A stretch of 64,000 nucleotides of DNA from Pithys albifrons albifrons (Eukaryota; Chordata; Aves; Passeriformes; Thamnophilidae). Both the position numbers and the translations under genes were made by a program. The stretch is from NCBI RefSeq assembly GCF_047495875.1, contig NC_092497.1, positions 57,342,977 through 57,406,976 of the forward strand, in the 5' to 3' direction. Below, piece after piece: positions 25,501 through 40,500 of this stretch; within the stretch, counting starts at the first letter, position 1; every line of letters begins with the position of its first letter. Below the pieces are notes generated by a model. That model saw only the letters and a list, made by a program, of their open reading frames with translations. It had not been told where the DNA came from and made no database searches.

Positions 25501-28500
25501 ATTAATCTGCAGTAGCCTGGCAGGTAATTCCATGATAAACACTGTTTTATTGAAATATGCATACTTTTTTCTCCTCTTTTTCCTTTTCCCTTTCCAGTTT
25601 CCTTTTTCTGTTTTTTCATGTTCCCAAGAACATCTGTGCAGACATGATGATTTTTTGATGCAGAGTGTCAGGTAAAAGTGGCCATTTACATGTAATTTTA
25701 AGTCAATAATGGTTTGGCTTTATCTTTTCATACTAGAAACTTGGCTCATTCAGTTCCTGAGGCTTGAACAGTTCCTCTTTATTACTTTTGCCAATGACTG
25801 TTTGAATAACTTTGTTACCTTATACTTTTCTGAGGCTTTCTAAAATTACATGATTTGTTATAATTTATTCTTTTCCTCCTTTCCTCTTATCTTTTTTCTG
25901 TACAGGTGATTTCTATTCACTCCTTTCCAAGCTGCTAGGAGAAAGGGAAGATGTTGTGCATGTGCATAAGCATAAACCTACAGAAAAGGCAGAATCAGAT
26001 CTTGTAGCTGAGATTGCTAATGTAGTCCAAAAGAAGAGTCTTGCCAGAGAGATTGCAAGTCATGATGAGAGGGACAATACTATTCTTGTCAGAGACAGAA
26101 TTCACAAATTTCACAGACTAGAGTCTACCTTGAGGCCACCAGAGAGCAGACATTTCTCTTTACTACAGTCTAAACATGGTGAGGGAAGCTGGGAAAAAGA
26201 ACATACAGGAGGTGGGTTAGGGGTTAATTTTATGCGGTGAAATGCACTGTAAGAGCTGTGATCCACATTAGCAAAATCTGAAGGGAATATCAGTTGAGGT
26301 TTGGAAGTATTTTATGTGATAATTTTCCTAATTATGGAAATGTTCTCCCTCTGTTGCAGAGGTATTTCACTGGGGTTCTGTCCTCCTCCATGTGTGAAGA
26401 AAAAAAGCATGCTGGTGCCACAATACCAGTATTTTCTGGACAATAAAGTAGTTTTTCTACTCTTAAGACTTCTACTTAATGATTTTATATCAGTTATACT
26501 AAAACAAGGTAAATACAGGATATAGTAGTCACAGGAAATGAATAACTTTAATACAAGTAATCCCTATAAAATGGTCACTGGAATAATCAATACATTTTAT
26601 GAGTTTTCCGATTACCTTGGTTTGTCATGTACACAATTTTATAAAATGTATTACTGCAATTCAATTGGATATTTTTTCTCTCATTGAGAAAGAGCAATAG
26701 TTAATCCTGAACAATGCTTGAGAAGTAAAATTTTCTGCATATTGATTTCAAATTGGGCTTGACTATACAAATATTCTTGTGGACAGGCTGTTTTATTATA
26801 CTAGAATTATAATTGATTCCCTTCAGGTTTCTATAGCAGCAGAAACCGTGGAACTGTTGTGTTTGTTTTACTTGCATTTTGGTCTCTGTGATGTTGACTG
26901 TGCTTAGCCTTAGTTGCTAATGTGGAAAGCCAGATAATGCAGCATGTGATGAGTATCTCATGAAAGGAGCTGGGATATGTGCATGAAAGCCATCTGTGTG
27001 CATAAGCTGTGGCCACACATACCTGCTTTTATGTTGACAGCTTGATCTTTGGCAGTGCTGTTGTACACAAATGTGTGTCATTCATAATCTACTTGATTTT
27101 TATTTCTGTTCATTGTGTTAACATGTATTGTCTCCGCTTATATGAGATTCTGTTACAGCTCAGCAAAATCCTGGGGTTGTGTTCGACAGAAATCCAAAGA
27201 TGAGAACTTTATTTTATGCTATGCAGTTATAGGACAGCCTATCAAGTTATTGACATAGAGGTAAAAAAACAGGTGGGATGTTACCATAAAAGTAAATCAT
27301 AAATAATTCCATAAACCTCACTGGAATTAAATGCTCAGAAGAGTAATGCACATAGCATTTCTGTGAAAGCATTTAGTTCAAACTAATAACATGTGGTGTG
27401 TAGAAGGCAAAAGCAAAAATTCGTCTCTGTTTTCACTGATTCAGAGGAGGAAGTGTCAGTGAACTGAATAAATGGCTTAGTTTGGCACACTCGTGGCATG
27501 GATTCTAACTACAGAAAAAAGTTGGTTAAAACTTGGCTGTAATAATGCCAAGGTCATGGGTTCAACCCCCTGTGTGGGCCATGGACTTAGGAGCTGGACT
27601 CAATGATCCTTGTGGGTCCCTTCCAACTCAGAATAGTCTGTGAAAAAGCATTTCCTCAGCTGTGTTTGTAGCCATATAGTCATATGTGGGGAATTGGTTG
27701 GTGGAGGACTAGTTACTAAATGGACTTTGAAATTATTCAATTTTGAGGTATAGCAAAAAAGAAAACTGAAATTTCCCTGAATAGCATTGAGGTTTGGGGG
27801 TTTTTTATGTCTGTGATACTTCTAACTACAGAAGTTCTGACCTGCAGGAGCTGCCAGCGCCATCTTTTGGCAAAAGAACTTTTGTAACAATAAAATCTTT
27901 AAGCACATGTTTAGTTTTTGTTTAGGGAAGTATTTACATATTCAAGAACAAAATCTTCTGTAACAGAATTTTCCTCTTCAGAGGAAGAAGTGGAACGTAA
28001 AGTTGTCTTCATTTAAGAAAAAATTTACACCCTGTATAAAATTCTTTATTGTATTGAACTGAAAAAAATTCTCAGTATTCTTAGGACAAGACTCTGCTGT
28101 TAAATTAATTTCAGTTAACCGTTTAATAATTACCACTTTAGTATATTTAGCCTGACAATTTTAAATTGTAACTGTTCTGAAAAGGCAAATGGCGAATATG
28201 TTAAGTGAAGTTGTTATAAATGTTTAATTTATAACTTTATATTACTCCCTGCATTATTGTTAGTTTGTTACCCTGAGACTGGTCACTAATCAGTCAGGTT
28301 GTTTAATCTGCAACCTGTACAGTTTTACCTCCTAATTAAGGTAAAGAGTGTAATTTTCCAATTTTAAAAACCTTTGTGCAGTGCTCACTTAAATTTGTAA
28401 AGCTTAAGTGACTACTCTGATGGCAGGGAGTAAATGCAGGGTTACTTAAAATTTGTGATGTTAAAAGCTGGAACAATCTTTGAATTCTGGAGACAGTGGA

Positions 28501-31500
28501 TTGCAATTTTGCCAAGAAATAAGTCTTTAATCTTTCACTTGTGGAGGTTTAGAGGATGACTTGCATGTTCTAATTATTTATACTTTTTTATATGAAAGGA
28601 ACTACTCTAAAATGAAAGGAAGAAGATCTGGTACTTAGTTTAGAGATCTCACAACAAAACTTTTTTAAAGTAATCGTAAATTATTTCAATGGAGAAACTG
28701 ATTTTCTTTGATCTACATGAAACTGTTCCATGGACCATGTATTTTTGTAGGGAAATACTAATAGGTCTTAAGTAAATAAAGTCTAAATTTACTGAGGTTT
28801 TATAAAAATCTAGTTGCTTAAGATAAAAGTGTGTCAAAGGACTTTCAGTATGAGACTTGCAAAGGGAAAAGAAAATATAACAATAATTCACCAGTTTTGG
28901 AAAAATGTGATAAATTCTAAAGATTTTATGGAGACTGCAGATCTTGTGATTAGACTGTATTTCACTGCACATTAATTTTATTATTTTGATTTATCAGGAA
29001 TTGTTTAGTCCTTTAAGTATAAACATTTTTTGTATTTTATAGTACATGTCTTTTGGGGAGACTAAATTTTACAGAAGCCAAAATTTAGTGTTCCATGTTC
29101 AGCCTTTTGTTTTCTAGCTTTTATTGACATGGCTCAGAGGCCAAGGGACACTCTAACATGAAACACAGACAAGTTTTCTGCAATGTAGCTTAGACTGATA
29201 TGGGATGAGCAAGTGAGGAAGCAGATAGTGGATTTTCATCCTTTTGTTCCTTTCAATATCCAAACATCCATGATTATACTTGGCACTGCACCTGCTGTGT
29301 TCAACTGAACTGAACAGAATTTATATCAATTCTTTGTTAATGACTTTTCTTTTAGCTTGGAGCTTTTTTCGGCTCAAATTTCTACAGAGCAGAGCTTCTT
29401 GTTATAGAAGTTTCTGATGACTGTCTTGGATTTACTGCAATTGCCTTAGGTTTATTTTAGGTTTTTGTTAGCTGCAGGAGTTTCTCTGACACCAACTCTC
29501 TAGCTATGATATCTAAAAGGAAACAGGTAAAGCATCTCCTAGTCCATGGTAGGTTTTCAGCACTGCTTTTGTATTTGTCTTGTGCAGATTGTGGAGAATG
29601 ATTTTTTTTTCCCCCCTCAACTGCATCCTTGTTGTTGCTGCTCAGGCTGCATCTCTTCCCAGTGAGATGGAAGGAGAGGGTGTGCTTTTCAGATGGGTTA
29701 CACAGGTGGCCTAGAGATTTTCATTCCATTTAATTTTTTCTTTCATTGGAAGATCACTTCCAGTGAACTCTTCTCAAACTGCTGGGTGCTCTCTGTAAGG
29801 GCCTGTGATCTGCCTTGTGTTCAAAGCATTCCCTGGCACTTTAGAAATGTGTTTCACCTGCCCAGGTGGTGCCCCAGTGACTGATGTTTGAGATCACAGC
29901 AAAACTGACAAACTTTGGATGGATTGAAAGTTGGAAAGTACAGCATGATGCTGTCAAACAGATTGAATATCAGTGAAGCAGCTCCAGTTTCATGTAACTT
30001 CAAAGAAATTGCGTGTTATTCACCCTCATTGACTGTGTGTACCTGCACATACAAAGTATGCATTGTAGAAATACCTGAATTATGCTGAACAAATCAATTA
30101 ATGAAAGGAAGCAGTAATGGATTTCCTAAAATGTAGAAGACAGTTTTGAATTTTTCTTTTATCCGTTCATCAGAATTCGGAAGATTTTTGTCATTACATT
30201 TCTTTTATTTTTGGTAACATAGTTCATTTGTCTCTTAATATACTGCTAGAGCAACACAAGAGGACCCTCTTACACATAGTACTTAAGCAGTTAATCTGTG
30301 AGAAATTAATCCCTGTAGTCCACTCTCTGCAACTTTTTCAAATTTTGACCTGTTTGTACCTTTTATCAGTGTAAATCTGTTTTTACGTAAGGCAAAATTT
30401 GAAATAACCATATTTTTATCTTTTAAATATTAAATTTTTAAGTTGAAACTGAATTTGTCTCCCTTAGTTGAGGCGTTTTATAATTTCAGGCAAACACAAG
30501 AAGCATCTGATCTTCCAGCAATGATTCACTTGCTAAATCCTTTCTGTTGATTTAGTGTGAGAATCAGATTTGTGTTACTCAAAGGCTGCAGAGTATTTCT
30601 TTTCAAAAACAATGTGTTAATGGCATAAACAGTGGCAGATATTCTACCCTTCTTCATCACTTTAATGAGATTTAGACATCTATTTCCCACTTGTGCATGC
30701 AGTATTTGAATTAGGATATGATCACTGACCAGTGGTAATGCACTTGTTGGCTGTAAGGAATGTCATAGGCAAACTTCACATAATTACTGTTTTTATTTAT
30801 TTCTTGTTGCTGTTTTTCTTTCTTTTCTGTATTTTTTTCTTAGTGTCAACAGCTTTATATAGAAAAAAGAATTATTAATCATTCAATTCTGCAATGTGTG
30901 GTTGGTTTAGTGATTCATAGTATTTGTTATGCATTTTTTTCACAGAACAGTGATAGGTTGGTATTTAACTGCTGATTTTGCATTATAGTTGTATATTTTT
31001 ATTATCTTTCAGTGTAGAAAGTATTTACAGAACTCCCTAGAAATTCTAGAGTCTGTGTTCATATATCCTTCTAAGGTAGAGAAAAAAATGGACTCAAAAA
31101 TAGTTTTGACATTTCTATCATCCTATGTGTATCAGGATGGCAGTGCTTGTGCATGCTTTATTATATTAAAGCTATTCTTGGAATTAAATTGCAATGCATT
31201 AATGGAGACACTGCATGTGAAGATGTCCATATAATTCCCAACAGTCTGTATCAAATCCCAGTTGACTATGTTTTGTTGGTTTTTTTAAAAATATGCTACA
31301 TAATTCTCTGGTTTTATTTGTTTCTTTGGCCAGATTTCCACATAGAAGAGGCTATGGAGTGGCCTGGGTTAGACCTCAGATTAGGCCAAGTTTCTGGCTT
31401 GGCTCTGGACCCTGAAAATAACCTCGTTATCTTCCACAGAGGTGATCATGTTTGGGATGAAAAGTAAGTAGAGACCTGCAAATTAGAGGGTCAAATTGGT

Positions 31501-34500
31501 GTGTGCTGTTTGTGTATCTTCTCAAGAAGTTCTTTTTTTTTACTCGTGGTGACTGACAATTCATGATGGGGCTACTATCTTCAGCCAGTAGGAATGTGTC
31601 TTCAGAGGAAAAGAACATAGTACATTAGGTCCTTCTACTGTATAACCACATTAGTATGATATTCAGAAAGATTAACCATCCCTAGTTCTCCATAGTTTTT
31701 AGCAGGAATAATGAGCCTGGGTGAGGGACATCTTAGTATGGTATAGTACTGTTAGCACTTGGGTTTCAGACAGGCAAAGGTAGCTCCAGTATATCCTCAT
31801 TTAAATCTGTGTTTGGGTGCACTGAACAGAATTGGATCGTTACAAGGTACTCTCCCAAAACAGACTTTGTTCTACTCATTTCATAAAATTTGCAACATTT
31901 AGTGTCACTCAACCAAAAAAATGTCAAAACTTTAAAATGGCTGTTGTTCTGGTGTTTGTAAATTAATATACTCAAAGGTATATTATTTCAAGAACAGAAC
32001 ATTCCAAATAAAGAATACTGTCCTTATTTGTACAGTGTCCTTATGTGTCTGACCTTTAAAATTGTATAGGTGTTTATATGGATACTTTGGAAGAACTTTC
32101 CTGGAATTGTAACAGAATACTGGGATTAAATAGTATTAGCCTGTAATATAATATTATGTACTACCCTTTTGAAATGTGTTTTTTTAATCTTCTTTATAAG
32201 AATCTGTTCTTCATACATATAAGTCTTAAAGGGTAAGGAGTTTCTTTCAAATACCAGTGAATTCATTTCAAGATAACATAATTTCTGAAAAATAGAAGGG
32301 CAGCATTCTGAGTGTTGTAATAACAAGTTATGCTTAGAATAGTGTTCTATGAAAGGATATAAGTTATTTGAGTTTTTATCTAAATAACATAATGTGGCAG
32401 ATAAGGCAATAATTTATTTCTCATTCAATATTCTCATACATCAGTGATCTCTCCAGCTCAAGTGTACATAAATATAGACTATAAAATTTGAAAGGATGAA
32501 GCGTTATGCAACTTGTATTACTCAGGCTTCAAGTATTCTGTAAAAGCTGATGCTGAATTGTTTTTTTTATCCTCCTGTGCATGAACGTAAGGGCTGTTCT
32601 TTGTGTTGTTGAAGACAGAATTGAAAAAATATTTGAAAATAGGCTGGGGTACTTCTGAAATATGTATTTTGGAGTGTCTTTGACACTTGAGGTATAGCAA
32701 CAATGCAGAGCACAAAACTTGAGCTGTGTGTGTGGAAGGTCAGAGCTGTGGTCCACGTCCCTGCCAGCTGTAGTCCCTAATGCTGCGTGTTCACTGAACT
32801 CAGCTTTGTCCTTGACAGCAGCCACTGTAAGATGCAAGATAAGCAGCTGTTATGGGCCTTTCATAAAGATAACTGCACATTAAATCCTTTCATGAGAGGT
32901 TTTGTTCACAAGTCTCAGTTTTTTCCTTGTTGTGAAGTAGAGTTAATCAATGTATAGGAAAGCTGATGTTGGTAAGGACCACCCTTAAGTGAGCTAGACC
33001 AAACCCACTGTGGGCCTGTTTCATACAGAGCATGGTGACTTCAAAATACACTTGGAAAACTTGCCTGTGGTTTAGCTGTTGTTCCATATCGTGTGGCACA
33101 GAGAAGAGACACACAGGAATGTGCTCACCCACTCAGCCTTTCCTTTTTATCTTTGGATATGTCATGGGCATTTGAAGTTGTCTGGGGTCCCTTTCATGGC
33201 TTGTGCTGACACAGGAAGGAGTAATGGGTGTTCTCATTTTTCGAGAAAATAACAGTACTTGGAAAGTGTTTATCGTGACAATCATATGGGGGAGGCATAA
33301 GAAGTTATCAGATTTTTAAGTTAATGTTTATCATTAGCTGCAAATACACAGTTAATTGAGTATAATATTCCTTGCCAAATCATAAATGTGATAAATCAAT
33401 AGCCTGGAAGCCCAGAATTTATTTTATGTTTCAGTGCTTCCCCAGCATAGTATAGAAGCAAATTAATGAAAAATGATCTGTGCTGCTAGGCTATGCACAA
33501 GTGTTTCCAGTGCATTATTAACATGTGCCACAAAAGCTCATTCAGCTAAATATATCTGGTTGAATGATCTGTGCTGTTTGACAAGGCAACCTCAGTCTGC
33601 TTTAGAGCACAAAAGGAGTTATGCAGTGACAAGCCCTGTAATACAGTGGCAGCTTGGCAGTGGCTGTGGCATTCCTTCTGCACATGACTTAAAACCAAAA
33701 ATCCTCTTCAATGAGGTTCTTCTACCACACTGTTTCCTTGGTCTCAGAACAGTCTTTGCTATATGCAGCATCTGCTGTGCAGAATGAAAACACAACTGTC
33801 TAAGCAAAAAATCAGTTGGAAGTTACTTTGCATTTTATGATGAAAAATTTATATTCTTCATGTCATTTATAAAGAATATAAACTATATTTTTGTTACTGC
33901 ACTCTTAACAAGAAGGCAGGTTAATTCAGTCTGAGCACAGTGCCACAAATGGTGATGGATATTGATCAAGAACAGAGCTCAGGGTTGTGCCTTTGGGGTT
34001 TATGACATCAGGTGGTATATCTAAATTTAATATGTAGCCCACCAGAAGGATGTTAAATTTAGCAATGAATTGTTTGTATTAGTGTGAGGAAGGCCAGCTG
34101 AGAAGTAGAAACATAATTATGGAATTACATTGGGGTTTGAAATTAAAAGCAGTGAAAAATGCCATGGATTTTACCTGTCCTTCAATATCCAAGTGCAGAA
34201 CCGATTAGGAAACCATGTTGCAGAACGATGTAACAGCTAATAGTAAGGTGTTCAGTTGGTCTGGTTGGTTGGTTTTTATTTTTCTCCTTTTAAGCTAGAA
34301 GTAGGCAGCATTGTTTGTGTTCTTATTTGTCAGTGAAACAAAGGAACATTGAAATTCATCTCAAGGGAAAGTGACTGTGATTCTGTAGCACACGAGTTGT
34401 CCTCCCTGTAACTTCCCTTCTAGGAGAAGATGCAGGGAAGATTACTCCCATAAGCTCATTTCAGAGTTCACTGGGCTTTCTTTGCATAACATACCTTACA

Positions 34501-37500
34501 ATCTCTTGTTTTCATTGAAAGCACTCAGTTTCCAGGAGAACTGAGAACAGCAGGGAGTGCTTAAAAGTCTGGACACCACTGTTTATAAGAACTGAAATCA
34601 TAACAAGGAAAGCCAATCATTATTTCAAGTTGTCTTATAGTCAGTTCTCCAGAGATTCAACCATGTCTTTTGTGAGACTTTTGTACAATAACTACCATCA
34701 CTGACATTCTTTCCTGTGATTATTTGTGTAGATTAAAAATAAGATTAGTTCAGTCTGCCCCATGTTGGTTCTGCAGCTGTGGCCATCCATACCTAGAAGT
34801 CCTTACAAGTGTTAGACTCCTTTTAAAATAAAACCGTTTCAAGCCAAGAGAACTTGTTATGGCAGATTACTGTCATTAATGGTGAAGAATAAAACACCTG
34901 CTGAACTATGGTCAAACAAGCAGAAACACACCAGTGTGCCAGTACCATTAACCCAGTTTCTCCCTATAGGGTGACGGCAGAGTGTTTAGGAGAATTAGTA
35001 ACTCATCTTGTGCTTAACCATTCATAGTGAAAAGGATTATTTCTACCAAAATTTATTTCTTCCAGTAATTAAATAGTTACAGATAGTTACCATATGTGAT
35101 GGCAATACCTAAATATTATTTTTTTTAATCGCGGCCTATGCAGAAGCTTAAACACATCCTGGTATGGATTTTTTAGTTATATATGAAGCCAATATTGCTT
35201 TTCCACATTAAAAATTCTAGACATATAAATATTTAATGTTACGGAGATGTGAAGCTGCTGGAACTGTACAATATATAATTTTAATAGCTTTATTCATAGC
35301 CTTCTCTGTGACTGCAAAGTATATTCCTGTTTACCAAGTTGCATCAATCATAGCTGGATTTCTCTTGGAATTAAGAAATGGATTTAAAAATACAAGGTGG
35401 GAGTGGGGAGTATGTCTTGTATTCATGAATTTTTCATTTGCAGTCAAATGCCTTTTTCTAACATTTAGACTTAAATTTTGTTCAAAATATTTTACACTCT
35501 CTTTACCCTTCACTAAATGTTGAACATACATTTTAACAGGTTAGAGTAATAACCAATTTCTTTGTAAGGGTACAGACAACTACATTTTTATTCTTTGGAA
35601 ACATATGATAATTCTGTGCCAAGTAAATAAACGTCTTCTGAGAAATTAGTCCTGGTTCTTAATGTCTGAAATAGTGACATGTTTAAATGTTGTTTAATGA
35701 TGTATTCTAGGTACCCTGAAAATTGAGTGTGGTGTTCTGGGGTAGGAGAAATACACATCATATCCTATAGTGTTCTGTAAACATAATCTGAAAACAGTAA
35801 GAACCATAAGACCTGAATCTTGTAGTAGAAAGCTCCGACAAAATACTGAACTGTGTTTGAAAAAAAAAGAAAAAAGACACACAAACAGGCACATATTGCC
35901 TTAGATGGTACAAAGTATGACCTATTTTACTGGCATTTATTCCCCAGAGATGAGCTATATTTTTTCTTAGCCTACATAGTTGGATTTCCCATTTCTGATT
36001 TGCCACAGCAAAGAATGAAAAAAAAAAAAGTTTTTTTACTTACTTGCTTTCAGAAATTCGTAATCATTGCTGTGTTGATTTGGTGCTCCTTTAATTTGCA
36101 AGTCATAACCTCAACAGGAAATGCAGAGAAACAACAAGATTAACTCTTTCAGTCACACAGTGATGCAATAAGGGTTATAGGAAAGAAAAAAAAGAATCCA
36201 ATAGCCCCACACTCGAACTGAACTGCAAAACTCAGCTTTAAATTGCATGTATATTGTTCTAATGCTGGCTTTCTATTCCACTGTTTTTGTGTAGTTCTTT
36301 TGACAGCAAATTTGTTTATCAACAAAGAGGTCTTGGACCAATTGAACAGAACACAATTCTTGTCCTGAATCCAAGTAATGCAGAACTGCTCCATTCCACA
36401 GGCAAAAGCCTGTAAGTTTGTTGTTTCTTTTTTTTTCCTTTTATTAATTGAACTAATATTTCTGTATATTTCACATTGGATTGCCTAAACCCATTTTCAT
36501 ATAGTTTCTATTACTTTGTGCAATTGTAGATGCTGAGCCTATTAAAATAAAGAAATAATAAATAAATAAACAAACAAACAAATAAATAAATAATGTGTTA
36601 CATCGGCAACTAATAAAAATAATTTGCCATCTTTATCACCTCTGCTTTCTGGCAACTCATACAACTTCATCTACCAGCCAGATTAACAGAAATGTCAAGA
36701 AAATTCTGTCCTTTAAAGCTGTGTTTTTCATTAATATTAAACATAGTTCGTTTGTTCAGCATTTGCTGATCTGTAGATAGAAAGCAAAATCTTCATATCT
36801 GGATCATTTTCTTCCAGAAAAATGTTTTTAACTTGATTCTTCTATATTTGTTTTTTTTCTATATTTGTGCTTGCAGATTTTATTTACCACATGGTTTGAG
36901 TATAGATAAAAATGGTAACTACTGGGTCACTGATGTAGCTCTTCATCAGGTATGTTTCTGAAGCTTTTGTTCCAGGACCTTAATATTTGGGAAAAAATGT
37001 TTTTGTTTTCCTAGAAATTTAAAATAAATTGCTTATCTGACCTGTTAAGAATAACATTAAGAATATGCCTGCAGAAATTCACCCCTGTGCACTTTGTGGG
37101 ATAGAGTACTGTTGAATCACTTGCTACATGAGCATAGAATGCAGAAATCACAGAACGGCCTGGGTTGAAGGGACCTTGATGACTATCTCATTCCAATGCT
37201 CTGCCATGGGCAGGGACACCTTTCACTAGACCAGGCTGGTCAAAGCCCCATCCAGCTTGGATTTGAATACTTTCTGGGATGGGACATCCACAGCTTTTCT
37301 GGGCAACCTGTTCCAGTGCCTCACCACTCTCACAGTAAGGAATTTCTTCATGATACCCAATTTAAATCTACTCTCTTTCAGTTTGAAGCCATTGCCCCTT
37401 GCCCTATCACTACACACCCTTATGAAAAGCCCCACTCCAGATCTCTGAGTGCTGGAAGGAGCCCCTTTAGGTACTGGAAGGTGCTATAAGGTCTCTCTGA

Positions 37501-40500
37501 AGCCTTCTCTTCTCCAGGCTGAACAGCCCAACTCTCTCAGCCTGTCCCACAAGATGTGCTCCATCCCTCTGGTCATCTTTGTGGTGTCATCTGGACCTGC
37601 TCCAACAGATCCATGTGCTTCTTACATTGGGGCCCCAGAGCTGGATGTGGCACTTTGGGTGGGGTCTCACCAGAGCAGAGTAGAGGGCAAGAGTCCCCTC
37701 CTTTGGCTTGCTGCCCACCCTCTTTTGGTGCAGCCTTTCTGGGCTGCAAGTGCACATTGCTGGGTCATGTTGAGCTTCACAAGGTTCACATGGGGCCCCT
37801 TCTCAAGACTGTCAAGATCCCTCTGAATTTTTCAGCCACATCTTGTGTTTATCAATGTACTTAAATGTAGAATGTGAAAGTAACTTGTTTGCTTTGTAAT
37901 GACAGGAAATTCATATTTTACACAGAAATTTTCTAGAATCAACTCTACTGGCAAACCGGTAATAGATATTATAGTTAACATGTTAAGATTATGTTTGGTA
38001 TATGAATTTATTTTATACACAGTGATAGGTATTTTTCCATAGGCAGCCATCCCTCTTAGATTTCACCTTCTATAACTGAAACCTTTTCTCTTTTTCTGTT
38101 GACTGAAAAAAAGGTTTTCAAACTGGGAGCAGATGACAAACAACCATTACTGACCTTAGGAGTGGCTTTGCAACCAGGCAGTGACAAAAATCATTTCTGT
38201 CAACCCACTGATGTGGCTGTGGACCCAACCACGGGCAGCGTTTATGTCTCTGATGGATACTGCAACAGTCGGATTGTTCAGTTCTCTCCAAATGGACTCT
38301 ACCTGATGCAGTGGGGAGAAGGTACAGTCAGAGCTCTTGGTGCTTTACCCACACTGCTGTGAGCCCAAACTCATCATGAACCACAAGATGGCTGGTGTTG
38401 CTGTGCATTATTTTGATGGATTTCTATTATTTCTATTATGGACCTTCCAGGCCTTACCTGAATGTCAGCTCTGACATCGCATTCAAATTTTCCTTTTGCT
38501 CTTCATACACCTACTTGTAGTAGCTCTGTGCTTACTAAAATTAAAATTGGGGATTTGTTACCTTGCTTTCAGTATAAGTATTGGCATGTCCTATTTTTTA
38601 TTAAGAAAATGTTCTGAGTTTCAAAAAACCTAATTTTTTTTCTCAAATATTTAATCAAATAATATAATCCTTTATCATTTTTGCAAGATTTATGCCATGA
38701 TTACATTTATTTTCAGTTTCATGAATAATTGCACTTCTGCCTGACTCAGATTTATGTATCAGGCATTAAAATATGCTGAATATTTTAGGGAAATGGCAAA
38801 TTCATAAATTCAGGATTTGCAAAGAAAGTGCATTAAGCTGTCATGATTTATCTACCTAAAACAGTAAAAGTGCTAGAAGAAGAAAGCAAGCTGACCTTAG
38901 TCTTTTCCTGGTGCTACATTGCAGTATTTGACATTCCGCTGTTTCTAAGCAAAACTGATAGTTTAAATGCACACTTTAACACAAACCTGGATATTTTGTA
39001 TTGCAGAGACTTCTCTAGGCAGAGCCAGACCTGGGCAGTTTCACATCCCCCACAGCTTAGCCCTGGTCCCTGACTTCAGTCAGCTCTGCGTTGCAGACAG
39101 GGAAAATGGTCGGATTCAGTGCTTCAAACTAGTGACCGGGGAGTTCACCAGAGAGATCAAACACAAATCTTTTGGAAGAGAGTTGTTTGCAGTTTCATAT
39201 GTTCCAGGTAATCTTTTTTCCTGTTCTTCAGATTTCAAGTATTTGCTTTGTGCCAGGATGTCAGAGTATAGGGATATTTCATGAAGAGTGCTGTCGTGTT
39301 ATCTTAGGACAAGTATTAATTCTCTTTCAAATTAGACCTGATGCAATGGAAAATTTGAGAACTACCTGTTTTCCTACTTGTGGATGAGGCAAGTTTGCAT
39401 ATAATCTCTGCTTCTGAGAAATGACTGATTAGAATCCCTAAATGTGATCAACAAGTAGATGATCTTGTTGCTTCCTGGTGAGACTGCACAGTCAATTAGT
39501 TAATAATAACATATTAGTACTAATAATAACTTTTTAAAATATTCATTTCAAACTCCATTGAAGAGAGCAAAATTGAGATGTTCTGAACTACTGAGAAAGG
39601 TTTTGGGTTTCACAAAACAGAAGAACTGAAACCAAACAGTTTGAAAAGTTGTGGGTTTTAGTATCACAGTTTGGTTAACAATTACTGTATTGAATTTTAG
39701 GATCAGATTTTTAATATTGATTCTAGAGGCAATGTAAATGTTAAGAACTGGATGAGGTATTTTGAAATATCTGGCTCCTGACTCCTTCAGACTTAATATC
39801 TTTTGCATCTGCCAAGAACATGAAAAAATACTGTGCTGGATGAGATACTTGATACAGCTCTGTCTCTGATGGTGGCAGCAAGAGAGGCATTCCAAGGAGA
39901 GTGCCTGTCTGGCTGCATTTTGTGGTCCATTCCTCTCCTACTCGCTCTGCATCCACAAGCCCTTTACTTAACAGTGTTTGGAAGTGGCCTCTGACCTCTT
40001 CTTCATGTGCTTCTGTAGACCTAATGCCCATGAGTTTTCTTTAACCCCATTCTGAACTGACTTGTAATATCTGGCTCATTGTCCTCCTGCAGTTACAGGC
40101 TCCAGAAATTGATTACCTGCTTAATACTTTTATAATATATAAAAATGACCTTGTTTCACTTGAGTGCTTCTCAATTCCAGTATTTTTGGAGTTGAATCAC
40201 AGTTCCACCCTCCCTGAATCTGGGGCTGCTTCATCTTGCTTTATCATCTTCAAACCAAAGAACCTCAGCCACCTTAGTCTCTCCCCAAAAGCCATTTAAT
40301 TGCTACAGCCCCTTGAGTATTGTAGTTCCCTTTCCCTTCTATTATCTTTAGCTTCATTGGGACCTTCTTGAGATGCAGAGATGAAAACAACACTCCGTAC
40401 TCAAGATGTGGGCATGCTGAGTTTTTGCACAGTGCCAGAACTGTCCCCTCCATTCCTAATTCTCTCCTGGTGATGCCAGGCATTCTGTTGAGATTTTGGC

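Noticed and set aside
37196..37864. Overlapping open frames of 60-125 codons on both strands
   Set aside because: They lie entirely in an antisense CR1 3' region, which is naturally poor in stops; no coding identity.
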